Of a stretch of DNA of 44,837 bases, positions 37,854 through 44,837 are shown piece after piece. Under the pieces are notes generated by a model. That model did not search any database. It had not been told where the DNA came from and was given only the letters and a program-made list of their open reading frames with translations. How positions within the stretch are numbered: position 1 is the first letter of the stretch; the number at the start of each line of letters is the position of its first letter. A program made the position numbers and the translations under genes. Origin of the DNA: Burkholderiales bacterium (GTDB taxonomy: Bacteria > Pseudomonadota > Gammaproteobacteria > Burkholderiales > Burkholderiaceae_E); assembly GCA_017307915.1 (NCBI GenBank), contig JAFKGG010000377.1, forward strand, positions 1 through 44,837, in the 5' to 3' direction.

Positions 37854-38890
37854 GACAATGCACGCACGCAAGCGGCACAATGGCCCGGCGCCACCATGGT
37901 TTGAACCGGCACGACGTGATGGCAGGCATCGACGGCGAAAGTGCAGCGCTCGCGAAAGCTGCAACCGGCAAGCACCGAGCCGGGCGCGGGCACGCCGCCG
38001 GCAATGGCTTCGAGCCGCGCGCGCGGCCGGGTCAGATCGGGCAGCGCCGCCAGCAGGCCGCGCGTATACGGATGCGCCGGCCGGTCGAACAGTGCACGGC
38101 ACTGTGCCGACTCGACGATGCGGCCGGCGTACATCACCATGACGCGATCGCACACCTCGGCGATCACGCCCAGGTCGTGCGAGATCAGCGCCAAGGCCAT
38201 GCCGCTGTCGCGGCGGATCTCGTCGAGCAGTGCAAGAATCTGCGCCTGGATCGTCGCGTCGAGCGCCGTGGTCGGTTCGTCGGCCACCAGTAGATCGGGT
38301 TCGCCGGCCAGCGCCATCGCGATCATCACGCGCTGGTTCATGCCGCCCGACAGTTGATGCGGATAGGCATCGAGCCGCTGCCGCGCGCTCGGGATCTTCA
38401 CCCGGTCGAGCAGGCGCAAGGCCTGCGCACGCGCCGCCTCGCCGCGCAGACCGCGATGCAGGGCCAGCGCCTCGCACAATTGCTTGCCGATCCGATGCAC
38501 CGGATTCAGCGCCGAAGCGGGATCCTGGAAGATCATCGCGATGCGCTTGCCGCGAATGCGCGCCAGCGCATCGCCGCGCAGCGAATCGATCGCATCGCCA
38601 TCGAGCCGCACCTCACCCGACACGCGCGCCCGCGCGCCGAGCAGGCCCAGCACGGCAAGCCAGGTCACGCTCTTGCCGCAGCCCGATTCGCCGACGATGC
38701 CCAGCGCCTCGCCATGCCGAACGTCGAGATCGATGCCGTGCAGCACCGGCAGCCGCGTGACGCCGTCATCGAAGGCCACCTGCAATCCGTGAATCGCGAC
38801 CAGCGGCGCCGGCTCGGCCGACGGGGCCCAGCGCCGATCCCGTTCCTGCGCCCTCGGCGACGGCGCGGCGAAGTCCAGCACGGCGCTCAT
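37850..38890 (-). CDS. ABC importer ATPase, DppD/OppD type
   Basis: The 346-residue ATPase has Walker A '[12 protein letters not shown]', Q-loop '[17 protein letters not shown]', signature '[15 protein letters not shown]', Walker B '[12 protein letters not shown]' and H-loop 'ISHDLGVI', with the C-terminal 'GCSFRERC' cysteine region. The residue after Walker A Lys-Ser is Val instead of the common Thr, which is tolerated in this family. I chose the ATG at 38890, overlapping the receptor gene's stop (ATGA). The N-terminal 45 residues are disordered before the ABC domain starts. Confidence 0.92.
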   Translation of the reverse strand: MSAVLDFAAPSPRAQERDRRWAPSAEPAPLVAIHGLQVAFDDGVTRLPVLHGIDLDVRHGEALGIVGESGCGKSVTWLAVLGLLGARARVSGEVRLDGDAIDSLRGDALARIRGKRIAMIFQDPASALNPVHRIGKQLCEALALHRGLRGEAARAQALRLLDRVKIPSARQRLDAYPHQLSGGMNQRVMIAMALAGEPDLLVADEPTTALDATIQAQILALLDEIRRDSGMALALISHDLGVIAEVCDRVMVMYAGRIVESAQCRALFDRPAHPYTRGLLAALPDLTRPRARLEAIAGGVPAPGSVLAGCSFRERCTFAVDACHHVVPVQTMVAPGHCAACVRALS

Positions 38891-40554
38891 GGCAAGGCGA
38901 TCCGCAGGTTGTTGGCGGTGAAGTCCATCGTGAAGGTCGGTGACCACTTCCAGGCGATGTCCTTGCGCTTGCCGTAGAACACGACACTGCGATGCAGGAC
39001 CGTGTACGCCGGATCATCACGCTCGGCGATCTCCAGCATGCGACGGAACGCACGCGCACGGTTGCCCATGTCGGTCGAGGTTTCCAGCACCCCCGACAAG
39101 GTATTGAACTCGCTATTGACCCACTCGCCCATCTGTTGCTGCTGCCCGTTGGGCCCGTGCTGGTTCACGATCGAGCTGACCGGATCATTGAACGGCGCCG
39201 AGTTCGACCAGTCGCGAATGCCGCGCGGCGTGGTGCGGTCGAAGATCTGCTGCCAGTTCTCCTTCATCTGCATGTCGACCTTCAGGCCCACGGCACGCCA
39301 CATCTCGGCCAGGATCTGCGCGGTCTGAACCTGGTTCGTGTAGTAGTTGTTCAGCACGCGGAACGGAATCGGCTCGCCCTTGTAGCCGGCTTCCCTGATC
39401 AGGCGCCTGGCCAGCTCGGGGTCGTAGCGCGGCACGGTCCAGTCTTTCTGGAACATGCGGCCGTAGTATTCCCATTGCAGGCCGGCCGGCACCGTCGCGC
39501 GTCCGGCCCACAATGCCTTGTTGATCGCGTCGCGGTCGATCGCATGCGCCATCGCCAGGCGAATGCGCGGATCGGCAAGCTGCGGATGATTCTTGTCGAA
39601 CACGATCAGCCGATGATTGAGCACCGGGCCGCCTACCACTTCAAACTTCGGATTGGCCTCGATGGTCTTGATCTGATCGGGCGGGATGTCGGTAACGAAA
39701 TCGTATTCGCCGCTCAGCAGGCCGTTCACGCGGCCCGCCACCTCAGGCACCACCTGGTAGCGCACTTCGCGCACCGGCGGCCGGCCGCCGTAGTAGCCGT
39801 CGTGCGCGACCAGCACCAGCAGGTTGTCGGGCCGCAGTTCCTTGACCTTGAACGGGCCGGCAGACACCGGGCTGCGCGCCCACGACGTCCAGTCTTTGGC
39901 TTGCAGGAAAGCACGCTTGGAAACGATCTCCGACCCCGAACGCGCGATGCGGCCTTCGATGGTCACGTCGGGCACGGCGTTGATGAAACGCACCGTGTAG
40001 CGATCGATCGCCTTGACCTCCTGCAAGGACGGCCACAAGCGCCGCGCAATGGCCGGCACCTCGGGCGGCAGCGCCCGCGGTGATGTCTTGTCCGTGCCGC
40101 CGACGCCGGCCGCCGATGCATCGGTTCTGATCGTCTGGGCTTGCTGTCCGGCGACGACCGGCTTGGTCGAGCCGAACATGTATTCGGGGCCGAACGTGAA
40201 CGCAACGTCTTCGGCGGTCACCTCATCGCCGTTGTGAAAGCGCGCGCCGCGGCGCAATGTCAGCTCGACGGTGCGATCGTCGATCCGCTTCCATGACGTG
40301 GCCAGGCCGGGCTTGAGCGACAGATCGCCCTGCCGGTCGAGCTCGATCAGCGCCGCATAGATCATCGGGAAGCTGCGCGAGCCGACATTGCTCTACTCGC
40401 GCAGCGGCGACAGAGTGCCGGTGTTGGTCACCTGCTGCACGGCGACGCGCAGCACCGGCCGCGGATCGTTCGCCTGCGATTGTTGCGCGGCCGTGCCGCC
40501 GCTGATCAGCCCGGCAGCGGCCAGGGTCGCCAGCCATTTGAATCGTCGTGCCAT
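38887..40554 (-). pseudogene. ABC importer substrate-binding protein (SBP_bac_5) interrupted by an in-frame TAG
   Basis: Read from the ATG at 40554 (an in-frame ATG also lies at 40566), the frame gives a signal peptide ('WLATLAAAGLISGGTAAQ') and a normal mature start ('PVLRVAVQQVTNTGTLSPLRE'), then TAG at 40395-40393 (codon 54), then continues in the same frame with 'SNVGSRSFPMIYAALIELD' through a complete family 5 solute-binding domain to 38887. Nothing else is damaged. The codon is where homologues would be expected to have a polar residue; CAG to TAG is a single C-to-T change. Without readthrough, only a fragment lacking a signal peptide could start at Met 40365. It is the first gene of the ABC/esterase operon. 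A sequencing error or a nonsense-suppressing host are alternatives. Confidence 0.85.
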
Positions 40555-40681
40555 CGCATGCTCCATCGTGAGATGGAAGCCAGCATGCGCGTGCAGCGTT
40601 TCGATTCGATGACGTGGGCCCGACGACTCTGACGCGCCCGCCGGCGCAGCAGGTGCAGTGCGCCGCCGGTGCGCAGCAGCC

Positions 40682-41671
40682 TTACTGCGTCAGCTTCACG
40701 CCGGCCTGCTTCGCCACCTTGCTCCACATGGCACGGCTGGCGGCCACGAACTCGCCGAACTCGGCCGGCGACATCGCCCTCAGTTCACCGCCGGTCAGCG
40801 CCCAGCGCTCTTTCAGCGTGGCGTCTTGCACGCCCTTGCGCATCGCCGCGTTCAGCTTGTCGATGATCGCGGCGGGCGTGCCGGCCGGCGCGAACAGCCC
40901 GGTCCACACGATCGGCACGAACGACGGCAGGCCCGCTTCGGTGAAGGTCGGCACTTGGGGGAACGACGGATGCCGTTCCTTGCCGGTGATCGCCAGCAAC
41001 TTGAGCTTGCCGGCACGCGCATGGCCCGCCGCCACCGGCAAGGCATCGAACAGCAACTGCACCTGGCCGGCCATCAGATCCGCATAGGGGCTGGTGTTGC
41101 TGTAGGCCACGAAGTTCAGCTTCGGCCCGGCCACCTGGCTGAACCACTCGCCGCTCAGGTGATAGAAGCTGCCCGGGCCCAGCGTGGCCACGTTGAACGC
41201 GTCAGGCTTGGCCTTGAGCGCGGCCAGCAGGCCGCCCACGTCGTTGATGCCCAGGTTGGGGTTGGCGATCAGGCCGACGTTGAGGATGCCGAACAGGCTG
41301 ACCGGCACGAAATCCTTGGCGACGTCGAACGGCAGGTTGTCGTACAGGCTGGGCACGATCGCCATCGAATTATTGGTGCCGACGAACAGCGTGTAGCCGT
41401 CGGGGGCCGCCTTGGCCGCCAGTTGCGTGCCGATGATGCCCGAGGCCCCGGGCCGGTTCTCGACCACCACCGACTGCGACAGTGCCTTGGCAAGCTCGCC
41501 GGCGATCTCGCGCGCGTTCACGTCGGGGCCGGTGCCCGCGGCAGAAGGGATCACCACGCGGATCGGCCGCGACGGATAGTCGGCGGCCGGACCTTGCGCC
41601 TGCGCAGCGGCAGTGAAGGCGAAGACCAGGGCGAGCGCGGCGCGCGTCAGGGAGCGGGAGCGTGAGGTCAT
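40682..41671 (-). CDS. Bug-family tripartite tricarboxylate transporter receptor
   Basis: This 329-residue periplasmic binding protein has a signal peptide ending near 'AAQAQG' (about residue 26). Family blocks are 'YPSRPIRVVIPSAAGTGPDV', 'SVVVENRPGASGIIGTQLAA', 'DGYTLFVGTNN' and 'GLFAPAGTPAAIIDKLNAAM'. A strong ribosome site (AGGAGA) precedes the ATG. It diverges from the FAD hydroxylase across a 124-base AT-rich spacer, so a shared regulator and an aromatic-acid ligand are plausible. No TctA/TctB genes are in the window. The 115 bases after its stop, before the ABC operon, hold only a 7-bp GC hairpin (40642-40665) without a T-run. Confidence 0.92.
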   Translation of the reverse strand: MTSRSRSLTRAALALVFAFTAAAQAQGPAADYPSRPIRVVIPSAAGTGPDVNAREIAGELAKALSQSVVVENRPGASGIIGTQLAAKAAPDGYTLFVGTNNSMAIVPSLYDNLPFDVAKDFVPVSLFGILNVGLIANPNLGINDVGGLLAALKAKPDAFNVATLGPGSFYHLSGEWFSQVAGPKLNFVAYSNTSPYADLMAGQVQLLFDALPVAAGHARAGKLKLLAITGKERHPSFPQVPTFTEAGLPSFVPIVWTGLFAPAGTPAAIIDKLNAAMRKGVQDATLKERWALTGGELRAMSPAEFGEFVAASRAMWSKVAKQAGVKLTQ

Positions 41672-41694
41672 GGAAGTCTCCTGGGGATGGCCCG

Positions 41695-41775
41695 ATGGTA
41701 TTTATGATAATTAAATCGATTCAACCGGTTATTCTGACCAGAAAATACCATTTAATTATCGTTTTATGATAAATA
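41695..41775. promoter_or_regulatory. Interleaved inverted repeats in the Bug/hydroxylase divergent spacer
   Basis: Two perfect inverted repeats interleave: ATGGTATTT (41695-41703) with AAATACCAT (41743-41751), and GATAATTAAAT (41706-41716) with ATTTAATTATC (41750-41760). A third similar element, TTTATGATAAATA, lies at 41763-41775. The palindrome AACCGGTT (41723-41730) lies near the centre. The region is very AT-rich and must hold both promoters. It is the likely binding zone of the IclR regulator encoded downstream. Confidence 0.65.
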
Positions 41776-41795
41776 TTTAAGAAATTGAGGCACCC

Positions 41796-43403
41796 ATGAC
41801 CTACCCTTCCCCTCCGCCGCCCCCAGGCGATATCAGCGCAGCCAGCGCAGCCTCCACAAGCAGCGGCATCGCCGCAGCCGCGGCCCCTGCCGCCGCCGGC
41901 TCCGACATCCCGATCCATGACGTCGCCGTGATCGGCTATGGCCCCACCGGCGAAACACTGGCCAACTGCCTGGGCCAGGCCGGCCTGTCGGTGGTGGTGA
42001 TCGAGCGCGAGGCGGAAATCTGCACGCTGCCGCGCGCCATTCATTGCGACGGCGAAGTGATGCGCGCCTTCCAATCACTCGGCCTGCGCACCGGGATGGA
42101 AGCGATCTCACGCCCCGGCATGGCCAGCGTGTTCAAGAACCCGGCCGGCGAAACGCTGATGGTGCGCAATGCCAATGGCGAGATCGGGCCGCATGGCTGC
42201 GCCAACAGCTACTACTACCACCAGCCCGACCTGGAACGCGTACTGCGCGACGGCGCGGCACGTCACGCCGGGCTGCGCGTGCTGCTGCAGCACGAAGTGC
42301 TCGACATCGCCGACGACGGCGGCCCCGCGGCGACGCTACGGGTGCGCGACCTGGGCAGCGGCCGCGACATCACGCTGCGCGCGCGCTACGTGGTCGGCTG
42401 CGACGGCGCGCGCTCGCTGGCGCGCCGCGCGCTGGCCACGCCGATGATCGATCTGGGCCTGCACCAGCCGTGGCTGGTGTTCGACGTGCGGCTGTACGAC
42501 GACGCCCCGGCGCTGCCGCTGCACACGGTGCAGCACTGCGACCCGGCGCGGCCGATGACGTACTGCAACGTGATCGGCAACCGCCGGCGCTGGGAAATCA
42601 TGCTGATGCCCGGCGACGATCCCGACACCATCGTGCAGCCTGAATCGCTGTGGCGCTTGATCGACCGCTGGCTGCGGCCCGAGCATGCCGACATCGAACG
42701 CGCCGCCGTCTACACCTTCCACTCGCTGATCGCGCAGCATTGGCGCCGGGGCCGTGTGTTCCTGGCCGGCGACGCCGCGCACCAGACGCCGCCGTTCCTC
42801 GGCCAGGGTTTGTGCGCCGGCGTGCGCGACGCAATGAACCTGGGCTGGAAGCTGGCCGCCGTACTGCGCGGCGACGCTCCCGAAGCGCTGCTCGACACCT
42901 ACCAATCAGAACGGCTGCCGCACGTGCAGTCGATCATCGAGCTGGCGGTGCGCTTGGGCAGCGTGATCCAGACCACCGACCCGGTGCTGGCGCGCGAGCG
43001 CGACGAAAAGCTGCGCAGCAGGCCCGAGATCGTCGAGCCGCCGTCGCCGCCGCTGGGTCCGGGGCTGCTGGTCAGCAACGCGCCCGATACCGGCCGCGTG
43101 TTTCCGCAACTGCGCGTCGATGACGGCCGCTTGCTCGACGACCGCATCGGTCCGCGCTTCGCCGTCATCGGCCAGGCGCAGGCGCTCGAACGCATGGCGC
43201 CCGCCAGCCGCGCCACCTGGCAGCGCCATGACGCGATGCTGCTGCCGGCCACCGGCGAACTGGACACCTGGCTGGCCGACCGCGCGCTGGCCGCCGTCGT
43301 GCTGCGCCCCGACCGCTATATCATGGGCGCGGCTACATCGGTCGCCGAGCTTGACGCGATCGCCGCCGCCATGCCCCGACCGACCGCGCCCAACGATCCG
43401 TGA
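41796..43403 (+). CDS. MhpA-like FAD-dependent aromatic hydroxylase
   Basis: The 535-residue class A flavoprotein monooxygenase has the Rossmann motif 'VAVIGYGPTGETLANCLG', the DG motif 'YVVGCDGARSLAR' and the FAD site 'VFLAGDAAHQTPPFLGQGLC'. 'LPRAIHCDGEVMRAFQSLGL' is characteristic of the 3-(3-hydroxyphenyl)propionate hydroxylase (MhpA) group; homologues hydroxylate phenolic acids with NAD(P)H. Residues 1-40 are a Pro/Ser/Ala-rich disordered extension not needed for the fold; a GAGG ribosome site five bases upstream supports this start. No ring-cleavage gene is adjacent, so the exact substrate is open. The stop overlaps the IclR start (GTGA). Confidence 0.88.
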   Translation: MTYPSPPPPPGDISAASAASTSSGIAAAAAPAAAGSDIPIHDVAVIGYGPTGETLANCLGQAGLSVVVIEREAEICTLPRAIHCDGEVMRAFQSLGLRTGMEAISRPGMASVFKNPAGETLMVRNANGEIGPHGCANSYYYHQPDLERVLRDGAARHAGLRVLLQHEVLDIADDGGPAATLRVRDLGSGRDITLRARYVVGCDGARSLARRALATPMIDLGLHQPWLVFDVRLYDDAPALPLHTVQHCDPARPMTYCNVIGNRRRWEIMLMPGDDPDTIVQPESLWRLIDRWLRPEHADIERAAVYTFHSLIAQHWRRGRVFLAGDAAHQTPPFLGQGLCAGVRDAMNLGWKLAAVLRGDAPEALLDTYQSERLPHVQSIIELAVRLGSVIQTTDPVLARERDEKLRSRPEIVEPPSPPLGPGLLVSNAPDTGRVFPQLRVDDGRLLDDRIGPRFAVIGQAQALERMAPASRATWQRHDAMLLPATGELDTWLADRALAAVVLRPDRYIMGAATSVAELDAIAAAMPRPTAPNDP

Positions 43404-44152
43404 CCGACAAATCCGACTCCAGCCTGGTGCGAATGCTCAGCGTGCTCGAGCTGTTCGACGAACACCGGCTGAGCTGGAGCGCCGAGGAAATCGCCGACGC
43501 GCTGCAAGTATCAGTGCCTACCAGCTACCGCTACGTGCGCGTGCTGGTGGCGGCCGGCCTGCTGCAGCGCGCGGCCGGCCCGCATTACACGCTCGGGCCG
43601 CGCATCATCATCATGGATCACTACATCCGGCTGGGCGACCCGATGCTGCAGCACAGCCAGCCGCTGATGAAGGAACTGGTCGAGCAGACCGGCCTCGATT
43701 GCGTGCTGTCGGGCCTGTACGGGCTGCAGGTGCTGGACACGCATCGCGAGTCCGGCAGCCAGCCGGTGGCCTTGCGCTATGGCCGCGGACGACCGCGCTC
43801 ACTGTTCGTCGGCGCCGCGCCCAAGGCGATCCTGTCGCGTTTCACGCCGGCGCAGTTGCGCAAGATGTTCGACGGCCACGCCGGCGAAATCACCGCCGCG
43901 GGCCTGCCGGCCGAATGGAAGGCCTTTCGCAGCTATTTCGGTGCGATCCGCAAGGCCGGCCATTATTTTTCGAACGGCGAGCTCGAACCCAACGTGGCCG
44001 GCGTGGCCGCGCCGATCCAGAAGACCGACGGCACGATCCTCGGCGCGATCTCGCTGGTCACCAGCGTGCAGCGGATGGCGATCGTCGACCTGCCCAAGAT
44101 CGTCGCGCTGGTGATGCGCGCCGGGCGCGAGATTTCGGCACGCATTCGCTAG
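43400..44152 (+). CDS. IclR-family transcriptional regulator
   Basis: The 250-residue regulator has an N-terminal winged helix ('SLVRMLSVLELFDEHRLSWS', recognition helix near 'SVPTSYRYVRVLVAAGLLQR') and a GAF-like effector domain (about residues 75-245) with 'NVAGVAAPIQKTDGTILGAI'. It starts at a GTG overlapping the hydroxylase stop, so the two are co-translated and the regulator probably autoregulates the cluster by binding repeats in the spacer upstream. The inducer is likely the hydroxylase substrate or product. Confidence 0.92.
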   Translation: MTDKSDSSLVRMLSVLELFDEHRLSWSAEEIADALQVSVPTSYRYVRVLVAAGLLQRAAGPHYTLGPRIIIMDHYIRLGDPMLQHSQPLMKELVEQTGLDCVLSGLYGLQVLDTHRESGSQPVALRYGRGRPRSLFVGAAPKAILSRFTPAQLRKMFDGHAGEITAAGLPAEWKAFRSYFGAIRKAGHYFSNGELEPNVAGVAAPIQKTDGTILGAISLVTSVQRMAIVDLPKIVALVMRAGREISARIR

Positions 44153-44201
44153 ACACCGCAGGTGCGAGATGGGTCTGACCGGCGGCCGCTCGCCGTCGGC
44201 A

Positions 44202-44837
44202 CTACCAACCGCTGCGATACGCAGCCTTGATGCTGCTATGAAAATGCTGCGCCAGTTCCGACGCCGGCGAGAATCTGGTAAATGCCACGTAGGTGGTGAC
44301 CGGCAGCCTGGGACGGAAAGCGCGGATGCACAGCCGATCCTTGAAAACGGCGGCCATGTACGGATTGATGATGCCAACGCCAAGACCATGCGCTGCGAAC
44401 GTGCACATGGTCGATGAATAAATGGTTTCGATGGACGTCGACATCGACATTTCGTGCTTCACGAACTGCTCCCGCAGCGCCTGCGTCACCGGGTCTTCGT
44501 TGGACAAGCTGATCAGCCCTTCCCCGACCAGATCGGACAGCTGCACCACGCGAAGCTTCGCAAATCGATGCTTCGGTGCTGAGATGCAAACCGCCTCCGA
44601 CTCATGGACGACGCTGACATTGAACTCGGCCCGGTCGTAAGGCATGTTGGTCAGCGCGATGTCGTACAGCCCGACACGCAGCCGCTCTTCGATTTCGCGG
44701 CGGCTCAGGGTCTGGACGTTGAGCCGTACCTGCGGAAATTTTCTGGCGAAGTGCTCCATTGCCGCCGGTAGCACGCTCTGCCCCAGCGCGGGCGTGCTTG
44801 CGATGCGGAATACGCCTGCCCCGGACTCCCTGAGTGC
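44202..44837 (-). CDS. LysR-family regulator, effector domain only (5' end outside window)
   Basis: The open frame on the minus strand runs through the window edge and ends with TAG at 44204-44202. The visible 211 residues form a LysR substrate-binding domain: it opens with 'GVFRIASTPALGQSVLPAAM', then 'EIEERLRVGLYDIALTN' and 'AAHGLGVGIINPYMAAVF'. The helix-turn-helix is beyond the edge. A GTG at 44774 is not the true start, since the domain continues upstream. It converges with the IclR gene 49 bases away and may control genes outside the window. Confidence 0.9.
   Translation of the reverse strand, partial: ALRESGAGVFRIASTPALGQSVLPAAMEHFARKFPQVRLNVQTLSRREIEERLRVGLYDIALTNMPYDRAEFNVSVVHESEAVCISAPKHRFAKLRVVQLSDLVGEGLISLSNEDPVTQALREQFVKHEMSMSTSIETIYSSTMCTFAAHGLGVGIINPYMAAVFKDRLCIRAFRPRLPVTTYVAFTRFSPASELAQHFHSSIKAAYRSGW

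Noticed and set aside
37854-38477. Long upstream extension of the DppF-type ATPase
   Set aside because: The extension is an out-of-frame shadow of the DppD gene; the GTG at 37853 overlapping the DppD stop begins just before the ABC domain.
40642-40665. GC hairpin between the Bug receptor and the ABC operon as a terminator
   Set aside because: The stem is seven pairs with a ten-base loop and no T-run on the transcribed strand; such hairpins arise often by chance at this GC content.

Overview
The window is a GC-rich (roughly two-thirds G+C), densely packed chromosomal segment. Its core gene orders (pilMNOPQ next to aroKB, mrcA opposite it; cyaY/lptM/lysA; cytochrome c4/engB/hemB) and two Bug-type tricarboxylate-transporter receptors point to a Burkholderiales betaproteobacterium, probably Alcaligenaceae or a close relative. 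No tRNA, rRNA, CRISPR array, insertion sequence or phage gene was seen.

Region 1 (1-16.2 kb) is conserved core. A leftward block runs pilM-pilN-pilO-pilP-pilQ (type IV pilus alignment complex and secretin), an unusual Ig-like lipoprotein, a terminator, then aroK-aroB-dgt and an MFS exporter. mrcA (PBP1A) diverges from pilM, followed by cyaY, lptM and lysA. LysA carries an unusual low-complexity insert, and its 3' end overlaps an antisense TetR gene.

Region 2 (16.1-23.6 kb) is the most interesting accessory block. A TetR regulator diverges from six co-directional genes: alpha/beta hydrolase, Bug receptor, EntE-like aryl-acid ligase, VOC protein, aryl-CoA-type FAD hydroxylase and 4HBT thioesterase. 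From the ligase onward the genes overlap by 1-4 bases. The divergent spacer holds two copies of an ATTTGA-N7-TCAAAT operator, 33 bp apart, over a sigma70-like promoter. I read this as a CoA-thioester route that activates an ortho-substituted benzoate, hydroxylates it as the CoA ester, releases it, and perhaps opens the ring with the VOC protein. No standard cupin ring-cleavage gene is present.

Region 3 (23.6-32.7 kb) is housekeeping and redox: a fused 5-oxoprolinase, msrQ-msrP, cytochrome c4, and rightward engB-hemB-corA. The cytochrome c4/engB spacer holds a palindromic -10 shared by both strands and a hairpin in the engB leader.

Region 4 (32.7-40.6 kb) is a leftward operon: dipeptide-type ABC importer, phosphonate-monoester-hydrolase-like enzyme and HAD phosphatase. 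It looks like uptake and hydrolysis of phosphonate, phosphate or sulfate esters. The receptor gene at its head is interrupted by one in-frame TAG codon.

Region 5 (40.7-44.8 kb) is a second aromatic-type locus: a Bug receptor divergent from an MhpA-like FAD hydroxylase and an IclR regulator, with interleaved inverted repeats in the AT-rich spacer. The window ends inside a LysR gene.
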